Source: Aquisphaera giovannonii (GTDB lineage: Bacteria; Planctomycetota; Planctomycetia; Isosphaerales; Isosphaeraceae). Taken from it: a stretch of 64,000 nucleotides of DNA. The notes beneath the pieces are model-generated. The model had not been told where the DNA came from and did no database searches. It saw only the letters and a program-made list of their open reading frames with translations. The stretch covers positions 7,874,001-7,938,000 of the forward strand of contig NZ_CP042997.1 in assembly GCF_008087625.1 (NCBI RefSeq), in the 5' to 3' direction. Shown here one piece after another: positions 8,409 through 16,658 of this stretch (position 1 is its first letter; each line of letters starts with the position of its first letter). A program made the position numbers and the translations under genes.

Positions 8409-9692
8409 ATGCGGTTGGCCTTGAACTTCGCGCGGATCGATCCGTCGAAGGGCGGCGCGGAGACCTACGTCATCGACCTCTGCCGGAGCCTCGTGCGCGC
8501 CGGGCATGACGTGGACGTCTTCGCCGAGAGCTGGCAGCCGGGTGCGCTCCCCCCCGAGGTCCGCCCGATCCGCGTCGCCGCGACCGGCCGCACCCGCGGG
8601 TCGCGGATCTGGAGCTTCGCACGGAACTCCGAGGCCGCCATCCGGCGGTCCGACTACGACTGCACCGTCGGGTTCATCAACACCTACGCCCACGACGTGA
8701 TCATCCCCCAGGGGGGCGTCCACGCCGGCAGCCTGCGGGCGAACGCGCAGCGGTTCCGCAACCCGATCCTCCGCGGGCTCTACCTGCTGGGCAAGCGGCT
8801 CAACCCGAAGTACGCCCTGTATGGCGCCATCGAGCGTCGCCAGTACGCGGCGTCGCGGCGGGCCCGCGTCGTGGCCGTCAGCCACATGGTCCGCCGCCAC
8901 CTCCAGGAGCACCGGCACGTCCCCAGCGAGCGGATCCACGTGATCCCGAACGCAATCGACGTGGGCCGCGTGCGGCTCGAGCAGCCCGGCGCGGTCCGCT
9001 GCGCCTTCCGCAGCCGCCTGGGCCTGGAGCCGACGGACGTCGTCGGCCTGTTCGTCGGCCACAACTTCGCGCTCAAGGGGCTGCGGCCCCTCCTGAAGGC
9101 GCTCGCCGAACGGTCCGCGGCCGGCGGGAAGCCCATCCACCTGCTGGTCGGCGGTGGCGGCCGCGTGGAGGCGTACGGCCGCCATGCCCGGGCCCAGGGG
9201 CTGGGCGACGCGGTCCACTTCCTGGGATACCACCCGGACATCCGCGAGTGCTACGCGGCCAGCGACTTCTTCGTGCTCCCCTCGTACTACGACCCCTGCT
9301 CGCTCGTCGTCCTGGAGGCGCTCGCGTTCGGCCTCCCCGTGATCACCACCAAGCAGAACGGCGCGGGGGAGCTGATCGCCGACGGCCGGGAGGGCTACGT
9401 CCTCAACGCGCCGGACGCCCTCGGCGAGCTGGTCGCCGCGCTCGACCGCATGACCGAGGACGCCCACCGGGCGGCGATGGCGCGGGCCGCGGCCGAGCTC
9501 GGCGCGAAGCAGACGTTCGACCGCCACGTCGAGGCCCTCGTGCGGGTGTTCGAGGAGGTCGCCGCGACGCGCGACGGCCACGACTCGCACGGCCCTCGCG
9601 GGGGGTCGCGGCCGCACGGCCATCGATCGAAGGGCCGGACCGACACGAGTGGCTGTCCCGAGCGTCCCGTCGAACCAGGAAGGATGACATGA
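8409..9692 (+). CDS. GT4-family glycosyltransferase
   Basis: The start at 8409 (MRLALNFARIDPSKGGAETY) is preceded by a GGGGGACAGG stretch. The 427-residue protein has two Rossmann-like domains. The N-terminal domain holds SKGGAETYVIDLCRSLVRAG, and the C-terminal domain holds LFVGHNFALKGLRPLLKAL, VHFLGYHPDIRECYAASDFFVLPS and the EX7E-type motif in VVLEALAFGLPVITTKQNGAGE. These are the marks of retaining GT4 enzymes that use nucleotide sugars, such as LPS core transferases of the RfaG type. The last ~35 residues are polar and variable. It overlaps the nucleotidyltransferase gene by four bases (ATGA at 9689-9692). Confidence 0.9.
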   Translation: MRLALNFARIDPSKGGAETYVIDLCRSLVRAGHDVDVFAESWQPGALPPEVRPIRVAATGRTRGSRIWSFARNSEAAIRRSDYDCTVGFINTYAHDVIIPQGGVHAGSLRANAQRFRNPILRGLYLLGKRLNPKYALYGAIERRQYAASRRARVVAVSHMVRRHLQEHRHVPSERIHVIPNAIDVGRVRLEQPGAVRCAFRSRLGLEPTDVVGLFVGHNFALKGLRPLLKALAERSAAGGKPIHLLVGGGGRVEAYGRHARAQGLGDAVHFLGYHPDIRECYAASDFFVLPSYYDPCSLVVLEALAFGLPVITTKQNGAGELIADGREGYVLNAPDALGELVAALDRMTEDAHRAAMARAAAELGAKQTFDRHVEALVRVFEEVAATRDGHDSHGPRGGSRPHGHRSKGRTDTSGCPERPVEPGRMT

Positions 9693-10450
9693 GCAGGAAG
9701 GCAATACTGCTGGCCGGCGGCAAGGGCACTCGGCTGCGGCCCTACACCCACGTCCTCCCCAAGCCGCTCATGCCGCTGGGCGAGGAGGCCCCAATGCCCA
9801 TCATCGAGGTCGTCCTCCGCCAGCTGGCGCGGCACGGCTTCGACGACGTGACCATCATCACCGGCTACCTCACCGAGCTGATCGAGACGTTCTGCGGCGA
9901 CGGCCGCAAGTTCGGCACGCGGATCCGCTACCGCCGCGAGGTGGCCCCGCTGGGCACCGCCGGCGGGCTCACCCTGATCAAGCGGCCAACGCAGCCGGCG
10001 CTCGTCATCAACGGAGACATCCTGACGACGCTGAATTACGGGGCCATGTACGAGTTCCACACCTCCCGCGGCGCCGCGGCGACGATCGCCTCATACCCCC
10101 GCGAGGTGAAGATCGACTTCGGCGTTCTCGAGTTCGGCGACGACCCCCACGTCCTGACCGGATACCGCGAGAAGCCCGAGTATTCGTTCCAGGTGAGCAT
10201 GGGCGTCTACCTGCTGGACCCGATCGCGTGGGACTACCTCACGCCCGGCGAGGCCCTGCCGATGCCCGACCTGCTGGAGGCGATGCGGGGGAGCGGGCAC
10301 CCGGTCCACTGCTACAAGCAGAAGTGCTACTGGCTGGACATCGGCCGCCATGACGACTACGCGACGGCCAACGAGATCTTCGACGCCCGCCGCGCCGCGT
10401 TCCTGGGCGGGGCGGACCGGCCGACCCTGACCATGGGACGGGACCAGTGA
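9689..10450 (+). CDS. Sugar-phosphate nucleotidyltransferase
   Basis: The 253-residue protein is a stand-alone NTP_transferase domain. It begins MSRKAILLAGGKGTRLRPYT, the nucleotide-binding signature, with LPKPLMPLGE next. VINGDILTTLNY supplies the metal-binding Asp, and YREKPEYSFQVSMGVYLLD and KCYWLDIGRHDDYATAN follow. It is close to mannose-1-phosphate guanylyltransferase and glucose-1-phosphate thymidylyltransferase-like enzymes and probably makes the activated sugar for the transferases beside it. The base used cannot be read from sequence. Both ends overlap neighbouring genes by four bases. Confidence 0.88.
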   Translation: MSRKAILLAGGKGTRLRPYTHVLPKPLMPLGEEAPMPIIEVVLRQLARHGFDDVTIITGYLTELIETFCGDGRKFGTRIRYRREVAPLGTAGGLTLIKRPTQPALVINGDILTTLNYGAMYEFHTSRGAAATIASYPREVKIDFGVLEFGDDPHVLTGYREKPEYSFQVSMGVYLLDPIAWDYLTPGEALPMPDLLEAMRGSGHPVHCYKQKCYWLDIGRHDDYATANEIFDARRAAFLGGADRPTLTMGRDQ

Positions 10451-12270
10451 TCGGCGCGGACACTCCCTGGCTCCAGGACGCGCTGAGTGGGCTCGCCGGA
10501 TATCTGATCGGCGGGATCCCCTTCGGCTACCTCATCTTCAAGGCCATCCGGGGCGTCGACATCCGGACCGTCGGCTCCGGCAACATCGGCGCCACGAACG
10601 TCGGCCGGATGCTGGGCTTCCGCTACTTCCTGCTCGTCTTCACCCTGGACCTCCTCAAGGGCCTCTTGCCCACGCTGGGCATCCCCTGGGTGGTCGCCCG
10701 GGCCGGCGGCGAGCCCTCGCCGGACCTCGCGGTCTTCTCGGCCCTGGGGGCGATCCTCGGGCATAACTTCCCGGTCTATCTCGGGTTCCGGGGCGGCAAG
10801 GGCGTGGCCACCAGCCTGGGGGCGCTGCTCGCGCTCGACCCGGTCGCATCCGCCGCGGCGGCCGTCGCCTGGTTCGCGACCTTCGGGCTCACGCGGATCG
10901 TCTCAGCCTCCTCAATCGCGGGGGCGGTCGGATTCGTCGCGGCATACTTCGCCCGCACGCCCGAGCCGTGGAGCCGGGAGCGCCTCGCCATGAGCCTCTT
11001 CGCGATCGCCATCGCGATCCTGCTGATCGGGAGGCACCGCAAGAACCTGAAGCGACTGATGGACGGGACCGAACCCAGGGTGTCTTTGAGGAAGGGCCCG
11101 AAGGTGAACGACGAGAGCGACAAACAGCCTCCCGCCCGCATCGTGCCGGCAGGTCTCATCACGTCCGGCGCCCTCCTCGCGGCCGCGGCGATCGGCGCCG
11201 GCGCGTGGCTGGTCCGGCATGCATCCGCCCCCATCGAGGTCGCGGCGGGACCGCTATCCTTGCGGGAGGCCCACCGCGAGCTGACCGGGCAGCAGCGGAC
11301 CACGCGGGTCCGGTTCGCGAACGACGGCGAGATGCTCGCCGTGATGTGCCCTCGATACAACAAGGTCCTCGTCTATCGCGTGGACGAGTCGCTGAGGACG
11401 GAATCCGGGGTGGAGATCGCCCTCGACGGCCGCCCGGTCGCCATCGCCACCGAGGGGGACGTGCTCCGCGTCCTCCAGCGCCCGCCGGGCGACGACAAGC
11501 ACCTGGGCCCCGGCTGGTGGGAGTGCTTCGCGCTCGACGGTGCGAGGAGAGGACCGCGCGTCCCCGCCGGGTACTACCCCGACGACCTGGCGGTCACCCC
11601 CGACGGGCGCTTCGCCCTGGTCCTCAGCTCGGGCCGCGCCGAGGGCGATGCGACGAAGCCCTCGCCCCGCCTCGAGGTCTTCGACCTCGCCTCGAGGGCC
11701 GACCATGGCGACGCCCCCTCCCCGGCCGGCCGGCTCGACCTCGACCCGGCGGACGACCCCGATCGGCTGGTCCTGTCCGCGAGCGGCACCCGGGCCTTGA
11801 TCCGGCTGGCCCACGCCGACCAGGCGCTGGCCGTGGACCTGTCCCGGCCCGCCGAGCCGAAGCTCGTCGGACGGAGCGCCGTGAACACGAGCGGCGCCCC
11901 GTACCTCTCGAGGGGGCCGGACGGCGACTCGATCCTGATGCCGGGCTCGCCCGAATCCGAGGCCATCGCGATGGAAATCCCCGGCCTATCCGGCGGCGTG
12001 GCCAGGACTGGCCTGGGCGACGCCTCCGATTCCCCGTCCACGGCGACGCCCTTTCTCGCGATCGCCCGCCCGGAGGAGTCGTGCCTGGAGATCGTCCACG
12101 ACGGCAGCCCGCGCCAGACGCTCGGCCGCTTCCCCATGAAGGGCCCCTTCAACCTCGGCGGCACGCATCCCTCCGGCCTGGCCTATTCCCCGCATCGAGG
12201 CCTCCTCGCCGTCGCGACGAAGCCCGGGACGGTCCACCTGATCGAGGTCCGCTTGCGGACGGGCCGATGA
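10447..12270 (+). CDS. plsY: PlsY glycerol-3-phosphate acyltransferase fused to a propeller-like domain
   Basis: The gene starts at GTG 10447 within the GTGA overlap. Residues 1 to about 205 are a complete PlsY acyltransferase (acyl-phosphate to glycerol-3-phosphate, first step of phospholipid synthesis): GSGNIGATNVGR, LDLLKG, ILGHNFPVYLGFRGGKGVATS and GRHRKNLKRLMDGTEPR are all present. A polar linker and one further membrane segment follow (about 228-252, GLITSGALLAAAAIGAGAWLV). The remaining ~345 residues have repeated short beta-type units (VRFANDGEMLAVMC, LAVTPDGRFALVLSSG, LAYSPHRGLLAVATKPG) like an LVIVD/WD-type propeller. Typical PlsY is about 200 residues, so the tail of 400 is unusual. 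Confidence 0.88.
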   Translation: MIGADTPWLQDALSGLAGYLIGGIPFGYLIFKAIRGVDIRTVGSGNIGATNVGRMLGFRYFLLVFTLDLLKGLLPTLGIPWVVARAGGEPSPDLAVFSALGAILGHNFPVYLGFRGGKGVATSLGALLALDPVASAAAAVAWFATFGLTRIVSASSIAGAVGFVAAYFARTPEPWSRERLAMSLFAIAIAILLIGRHRKNLKRLMDGTEPRVSLRKGPKVNDESDKQPPARIVPAGLITSGALLAAAAIGAGAWLVRHASAPIEVAAGPLSLREAHRELTGQQRTTRVRFANDGEMLAVMCPRYNKVLVYRVDESLRTESGVEIALDGRPVAIATEGDVLRVLQRPPGDDKHLGPGWWECFALDGARRGPRVPAGYYPDDLAVTPDGRFALVLSSGRAEGDATKPSPRLEVFDLASRADHGDAPSPAGRLDLDPADDPDRLVLSASGTRALIRLAHADQALAVDLSRPAEPKLVGRSAVNTSGAPYLSRGPDGDSILMPGSPESEAIAMEIPGLSGGVARTGLGDASDSPSTATPFLAIARPEESCLEIVHDGSPRQTLGRFPMKGPFNLGGTHPSGLAYSPHRGLLAVATKPGTVHLIEVRLRTGR

Positions 12271-12359
12271 ACGGCCCCTCGGCCCGGCAGCCCTCGCGCG
12301 GCGCACCCCGACCGTTCCCGCCGATTGGGAATAAAAAACGGACTTCTTGAGAAAAATCA

Positions 12360-12388
12360 TTGACGATCCCGTAACCACTTCTCATGAT
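12360..12388 (+). promoter_or_regulatory. Candidate promoter of the DUF1559-DUF4198 cluster
   Basis: TTGACG (12360-12365) is separated by 17 bases from CATGAT (12383-12388). The expected transcription start falls at about 12395, directly at the Fur-like inverted repeat. The match to sigma70 consensus is five of six at -35 and four of six at -10. Confidence 0.45.
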
Positions 12389-12396
12389 GGTCTCTA

Positions 12397-12413
12397 CTGA
12401 GATTGAATCTCAG
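12397..12413. promoter_or_regulatory. Fur-like operator (7-1-7 inverted repeat)
   Basis: CTGAGATTGAATCTCAG is a perfect inverted repeat around a single central G. Its core TGAGATT-G-AATCTCA has the 7-1-7 layout of a Fur box and differs from TGAGAAT-n-ATTCTCA by one symmetric change. It overlaps the predicted transcription start, where a repressor would act. The downstream DUF1559 / DUF4198-Kelch cluster would then respond to iron or another metal. Regulation is inferred from sequence only. Confidence 0.5.
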
Positions 12414-12687
12414 TTGCAAACCTCGTCGCTCCGGCACTGGTCCTGCCGGCGTGGCCCCGCCCCCCTTTCGGGATGAGCCCTCGCTTCGAGCCGTCGGGAC
12501 ACGTCCCTCGTCGACCTTGACCGAGCCCGGGTGCGCCGAGCCCCGGACGTTTCCCCGCGTGAGATCCGGGCCTGCCATCGCGTGGCGATGAGCAGCGGAG
12601 GGCCCGCACGCACCTCGAGGCCGGTCGGGCCCGTCCTCGCCCCCGTGGCGCTCGAATGGCAAGGGTGGCTTCACCGGAGATGCTTCC

Positions 12688-13773
12688 ATGAGATTCACGA
12701 GGCGAGCCGGCTTCACGCTGATCGAGCTGCTGGTGGTGATCGCCATCATCGCCGTCCTGATCGCCCTGCTGCTGCCGGCCGTGCAGTCGGCCCGCGAGGC
12801 CGCCAGGCGGGTCCAGTGCACCAACAATCTCAAGCAGCTCGCGCTCGCGCTGCACAACTACGAGGGGGCCTGGGAATGTTTCCCGGCGGCCGCCCAGAGC
12901 AGCCCGGATTACGCGGCGTACTCGGTCTACTTCAACTTCACGGGCTACGCCCAGATGCTGCCGTTCCTGGAGCAGGCCAACCTGTTCAACGCGACGAACT
13001 TCTCGTCCGCGATCCCGGGCAATTTCTGGGGCTGGGATTCGTGGGACAACTCGACGGCCTTCGGAGTCCAAGTCTCGACCTTCCTCTGCCCGTCGAACCC
13101 GAGGGACGCCCGGCCGGCCTTCACCGGGCAATCGGGCCAATCTTGGCATGTCGATCAAGCGGGGGTAACCGATTACCTATTCAACGGCGGCGCGGACCCC
13201 TACGTCTCGGCCCCGTACGTCAACCCGGGGCTGCGCGGGCCCTTCGGCTTCGAGGCGAACGTCCGGCTGGCGGCCGTCACCGACGGGCTTTCCGGGACGA
13301 TCCTGCTCGGCGAGTCGGCGGGAGGGAACGCGGCCAACCCGCGGTATGCCGTCGGCTGGGGCACGACCCGCACCTGCGCCCCGCTCCAGGCCTTCAAGGG
13401 GGCCGGCGGCTCGAAGACGTATACGGGCGTCGTGTATGAGAACCTGATGTTCATGGGGTACGGCCGCGAGGTGGCGAGCGACGGCGTGGGGATCATGGGC
13501 GGCCTCATCGCCCGGACGGTGGACGCCTCCGGCGCCTTCTACGGGCCCAACGACTGCGGGACGTATTCCGGGACCGGCCTGTTCACCCCCCACCTGCCGT
13601 TCACGGGGGTCGGCCAGCTCACGCCGAACTTCCGCGGCCTGCACCCCGGCAGCGTCCAGTTCGCGATGGGGGACGGCTCCGTCCGCCTCATCCGCTCGAT
13701 CATCGACGGGGCGGCCTACGCCAGCCTCTCGACCATCGCGGGGGGCGAGGTCGTCTCGGCGGACTCCTACTGA
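12688..13773 (+). CDS. DUF1559 pseudopilin-like protein
   Basis: The 361-residue protein starts [19 protein letters not shown], a type IV prepilin leader with the expected Gly|Phe cleavage site and Glu+5, followed by a long hydrophobic helix and the conserved [11 protein letters not shown] and [14 protein letters not shown]. The large C-terminal DUF1559 (SBP_bac_10-type) domain ends with [17 protein letters not shown], the family's H-x9-DG tail motif. These proteins are hugely expanded in planctomycetes and are thought to be surface or periplasmic, exported by a type II/IV pilus-like machine. Here the gene leads a cluster with a lipoprotein and a DUF4198 protein. Confidence 0.93.
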   Translation: MRFTRRAGFTLIELLVVIAIIAVLIALLLPAVQSAREAARRVQCTNNLKQLALALHNYEGAWECFPAAAQSSPDYAAYSVYFNFTGYAQMLPFLEQANLFNATNFSSAIPGNFWGWDSWDNSTAFGVQVSTFLCPSNPRDARPAFTGQSGQSWHVDQAGVTDYLFNGGADPYVSAPYVNPGLRGPFGFEANVRLAAVTDGLSGTILLGESAGGNAANPRYAVGWGTTRTCAPLQAFKGAGGSKTYTGVVYENLMFMGYGREVASDGVGIMGGLIARTVDASGAFYGPNDCGTYSGTGLFTPHLPFTGVGQLTPNFRGLHPGSVQFAMGDGSVRLIRSIIDGAAYASLSTIAGGEVVSADSY

Positions 13774-13797
13774 ACCGTGCCCGTTGGAGACCCCGAG

Positions 13798-14025
13798 ATG
13801 CACACCAGACGACGGGCCTGCGCCCGGGCGGTCGCCCTGTACGCGGTCCTCCTGGCCGCGGCGGGCTGCGGGGGCGATGCCTCGCCGCATCGATCCCCGA
13901 CCTCCGAGGACGACCCCGCGCGGCACGAGGCCGCCGTGAAGGCCGCGCAGTCCAAGGCCATCGCCGACCGCGAGGCCGAGGCGAAGGCCATGCGAAGGTC
14001 GAGGCGAGCTGCGCCCAGCCTTTAG
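13798..14025 (+). CDS. Small lipoprotein
   Basis: The ATG at 13798 follows GGAGA and gives a 75-residue protein with a basic N-terminus, a hydrophobic core and a lipobox-like LLAAAGCGG. The mature part is about 50 residues, rich in Ala, Glu, Lys and Arg (KAAQSKAIADREAEAKAM), and probably helical. Short lipoproteins of this kind commonly follow DUF1559 genes in planctomycetes. It lies 24 bases after the DUF1559 stop and is probably cotranscribed with it. Confidence 0.72.
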   Translation: MHTRRRACARAVALYAVLLAAAGCGGDASPHRSPTSEDDPARHEAAVKAAQSKAIADREAEAKAMRRSRRAAPSL

Positions 14026-14092
14026 TCGCGCGCGACGATCCCGCTTCAACCAGACGAACACGACGAACACCCCGACGGGAGCATCTTCCGCG

Positions 14093-15781
14093 ATGAGACG
14101 CATCGACATGACCACTCCGCGGGCCGCGACGACCCTCGCCGGCATCCTGGGCTTCTTCCTGCTATCCCCGGCCGTGGCCCATGCCCATTTCCTGTGGCTG
14201 AAGGCCGGCCACGAGGGCGGGAAGCCGGCGGTCCGCGCCTTCCTGAGCGAGACGCCGGAGCCCGACGACCCGGCGCTACTGAGGGTCATCGAAGGGGCGA
14301 AGGTCACGGCGGCCGGCAAGCCTCTGAGCTGGACCAGGCAGGCCGACGCCTACCTCGTCGGCCTGGGCGGCGCCTCGCCCGGCTGCGTGGACGGCTCCGT
14401 GGACCTCGGCCTCAAGAGCCGCAACGGGACCTCATTCCTGCTGCTATACACCGCCCGCGCCCAGTTCGTCGCGTCCCCGGCCGCCGAGCCCGAGGCCGAC
14501 CCGGCGGGCCTCCGCCTCCGGCTGGTGGCCCGCGAGGGCAAGGCGCCGGCCGTCCTGGTCCTCCTCCACGGCAAGCCGCAGCCGGGCGTCGGCCTGAAGT
14601 CCCTCGTCGGCAACGACACCGCGGAGAGCAAGTCGGACGAGCACGGCCTGGCGGAGCTCCCGGACGTGGCCTCGGGCAAGGCCGGCCTCCTCGCCAAGTT
14701 CGTGGAGTCCGCCCCCGGGGAGCGCGACGGCCGGCGCTATTCCGAGGTCCGCCACTACGCCACGCTCACCGTGGCGCCCGCCGGGGCGGAGGCCGCGAGC
14801 GTCACCGGGCCCACGCCGACCGCGGGCCATCCCGGGCCCGCCCCGGCTCGCACCATCGCGACCATGCCCGAGGCCGTCAACAGCTTCGGCGGTGCCGTGT
14901 CCGGCGACTGGCTGTACGTCTACAGCGGCCACGCGGGGGAGACGCACAGGTACCATTGCGGGATGACCTCGGCGCACTTCCGCCGGCTCAACTTGAGGGA
15001 CTGCAAGACGTGGGAGGAGCTCCCGGTCGGTCCGTCGCTCCAGGGGGTGACGCTCGTGGCCCACGGCGGCTCCCTGTATCGCGCGGGCGGCATGGCCGCG
15101 AGGAATGAGCCGGACAAGCCGGAGGACCTCCTCTCGACCGCGTCGTTCGCGCGATTCGACCCGGCGACGAGGACCTGGACCGAGCTGCCCCCCCTGCCCT
15201 CGCCCCGGTCCACCCACGACGCCGTGGTCGTCGGCGACCTGCTCTACCTCGTCGGCGGGTGGACCATGCCCGGCGGCGCCGCGTCAAACGCCGAGTTCTG
15301 CGACGACGCACTGGTCATCGACCTGGCCCGGCCCTCGACCGGCTGGCAGTCGCTACCCACGCCGCCGTTCCGGCGTCGCGCCCTGGCGGTCGCCGAGCTG
15401 GACGGAAAGGTCTATGCGATAGGCGGGCTGGAGGAGGGCGGGACGGTCTCCCGCCGGGTGGATATCTTCGACCCCGCGGCCCGCAACTGGTCGCGCGGGC
15501 CCGAGATCCCGGGCGGCAAGTACCAGGGCTTCGCCCCGTCGGCCTTCTCGACCGGCGGTGCCCTCTACGTCTCGGGGGCCGACGGGACGGTCCGGCGGCT
15601 CTCCCCCGGCGGCGATCGCTGGGAGCTGGTCGGCAGGCTGTCGACGCCTCGGATGACCCACCGGATGCTGCCGGGCTTCGACGGCGAGCTCCTGGTCGTC
15701 GGCGGGACGGCCGCGCGAAGGTCGGTGGACTCGATCGAGGCCTTCTCGGTCGCCGGCAAGATGCCCCCGGCCGGGCGTTGA
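14093..15781 (+). CDS. Secreted DUF4198-Kelch repeat fusion protein
   Basis: The 562-residue protein has a signal peptide ending near AVAHAHFLWL. Residues of about 28-245 form a DUF4198 domain (HFLWLKAG, then LRLVAREGKAPAVLVLLHGKP and DEHGLAELPDV), a periplasmic domain related to nickel/cobalt-uptake accessory proteins. Residues of about 265-555 hold Kelch repeats: GGAVSGDWLYVYSGH, GGSLYRAGGMA, VVGDLLYLVGGW, LDGKVYAIGGLEEGG and FDGELLVVGGTA. The protein is probably extracytoplasmic. It is third in a cluster behind a Fur-like site, which fits metal handling. The join of the two domains in one chain is not one I know as common. Confidence 0.82.
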   Translation: MRRIDMTTPRAATTLAGILGFFLLSPAVAHAHFLWLKAGHEGGKPAVRAFLSETPEPDDPALLRVIEGAKVTAAGKPLSWTRQADAYLVGLGGASPGCVDGSVDLGLKSRNGTSFLLLYTARAQFVASPAAEPEADPAGLRLRLVAREGKAPAVLVLLHGKPQPGVGLKSLVGNDTAESKSDEHGLAELPDVASGKAGLLAKFVESAPGERDGRRYSEVRHYATLTVAPAGAEAASVTGPTPTAGHPGPAPARTIATMPEAVNSFGGAVSGDWLYVYSGHAGETHRYHCGMTSAHFRRLNLRDCKTWEELPVGPSLQGVTLVAHGGSLYRAGGMAARNEPDKPEDLLSTASFARFDPATRTWTELPPLPSPRSTHDAVVVGDLLYLVGGWTMPGGAASNAEFCDDALVIDLARPSTGWQSLPTPPFRRRALAVAELDGKVYAIGGLEEGGTVSRRVDIFDPAARNWSRGPEIPGGKYQGFAPSAFSTGGALYVSGADGTVRRLSPGGDRWELVGRLSTPRMTHRMLPGFDGELLVVGGTAARRSVDSIEAFSVAGKMPPAGR

Positions 15782-15967
15782 TCGGCGTGCCTCCGCGATG
15801 GCGTCGGATGAGTGCCGTCCGCCGGCGCCGGGCGATCCGCCCGGCCGCCGCCCGGCACCATTCCCGGCGCACTTGCCCCGGAGATAAAATGGGCGGGGGC
15901 CGTCGATCGGGCTCGACGTCCCGATGAACGCCCCCGCCCCTCCGCGATTCCCAGGCAGGCCCCCATC

Positions 15968-16648
15968 ATGAAGAGCATGGAAGGCGATCCGGCCGCCGTG
16001 CGGCCAAGCAGCGATCGGCCCACGTTCTGCGCCCGGTGCAAGAAATCGGCCACTCCCTCGCCTTCGGGGACCGCCTGCCCGGAATGCGGCGATGCGCTGC
16101 GGCCGAGGGGCTACTGCCAGGTCTGCGAAGACTACAGGCTGCTCCCCGTCGGCGCCACCTGCCCCAAGCACGAGATCGAGCTGGATGGGGAGGGCCCGCC
16201 TCGCGAGCATCCGGCCGTCGCCGGGGGCCCTTCGACGTGGGTGACGGTCATGACCCTCGCCGATGCCGTCGGCGTGGCCCCGGCCCGCATCCGCCTCGAG
16301 GCGGAGGGCATCCCGACGCTCGTCGAGGGCGAGCGCATGGGTTCGCGATCGATGTACCAGGTCGCGACCGGCGGCATCCGCCTGAAGGTCCCGGAGCCGC
16401 TCGCGGCCGAGGCCCGCGTCATCCTCTCCCAGACCTGGCGGGCCACCGCCGCGGAGCTCGGGATCGATGAGATCGACGGCGAGGAGAAGGACGACGTGGA
16501 CGACCACGACGAGCGTCCCAGGGAAATCCCCGCGGAGGAGCTCCCGGCGGAGGCGGCGCCGGTCCGGAATGCCCTGTTCCTCTTCCTCGCGGGCGGCGTG
16601 CCGTGCCTCCTCCTGCTCATCTACCTGGCCGTCCACGACTGGCTCTGA
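15968..16648 (+). CDS. Zinc-ribbon, DUF2007-like, tail-anchored protein
   Basis: The chosen start (MKSMEGD) gives 226 residues. Paired Cys motifs near the N-terminus (FCARCKKSA, CPECGDAL, GYCQVCEDYRL, CPKHEIEL) suggest zinc binding. Residues of about 88-165 (VTVMTLADAVGVAPARIRLEAEGIPT to RLKVPEPLAAEARVIL) fit the DUF2007 signal-transducing fold. An acidic stretch (EEKDDVDDHDE) and one C-terminal membrane helix (LFLFLAGGVPCLLLLIYLAV) follow. It converges on the isomerase gene with a ten-base gap. The function is unknown; it is probably a membrane-anchored adaptor. Confidence 0.75.
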   Translation: MKSMEGDPAAVRPSSDRPTFCARCKKSATPSPSGTACPECGDALRPRGYCQVCEDYRLLPVGATCPKHEIELDGEGPPREHPAVAGGPSTWVTVMTLADAVGVAPARIRLEAEGIPTLVEGERMGSRSMYQVATGGIRLKVPEPLAAEARVILSQTWRATAAELGIDEIDGEEKDDVDDHDERPREIPAEELPAEAAPVRNALFLFLAGGVPCLLLLIYLAVHDWL

Positions 16649-16658
16649 TCCGACGCGG

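Larger units (their letters stand above)
12271..12687. other. Intergenic regulatory region
   Basis: These 417 bases have no supported gene. They hold a short AT-richer block (12330-12360), a candidate promoter and a Fur-like inverted repeat (annotated separately). About 275 bases of likely 5' leader follow before the DUF1559 start. Confidence 0.55.
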
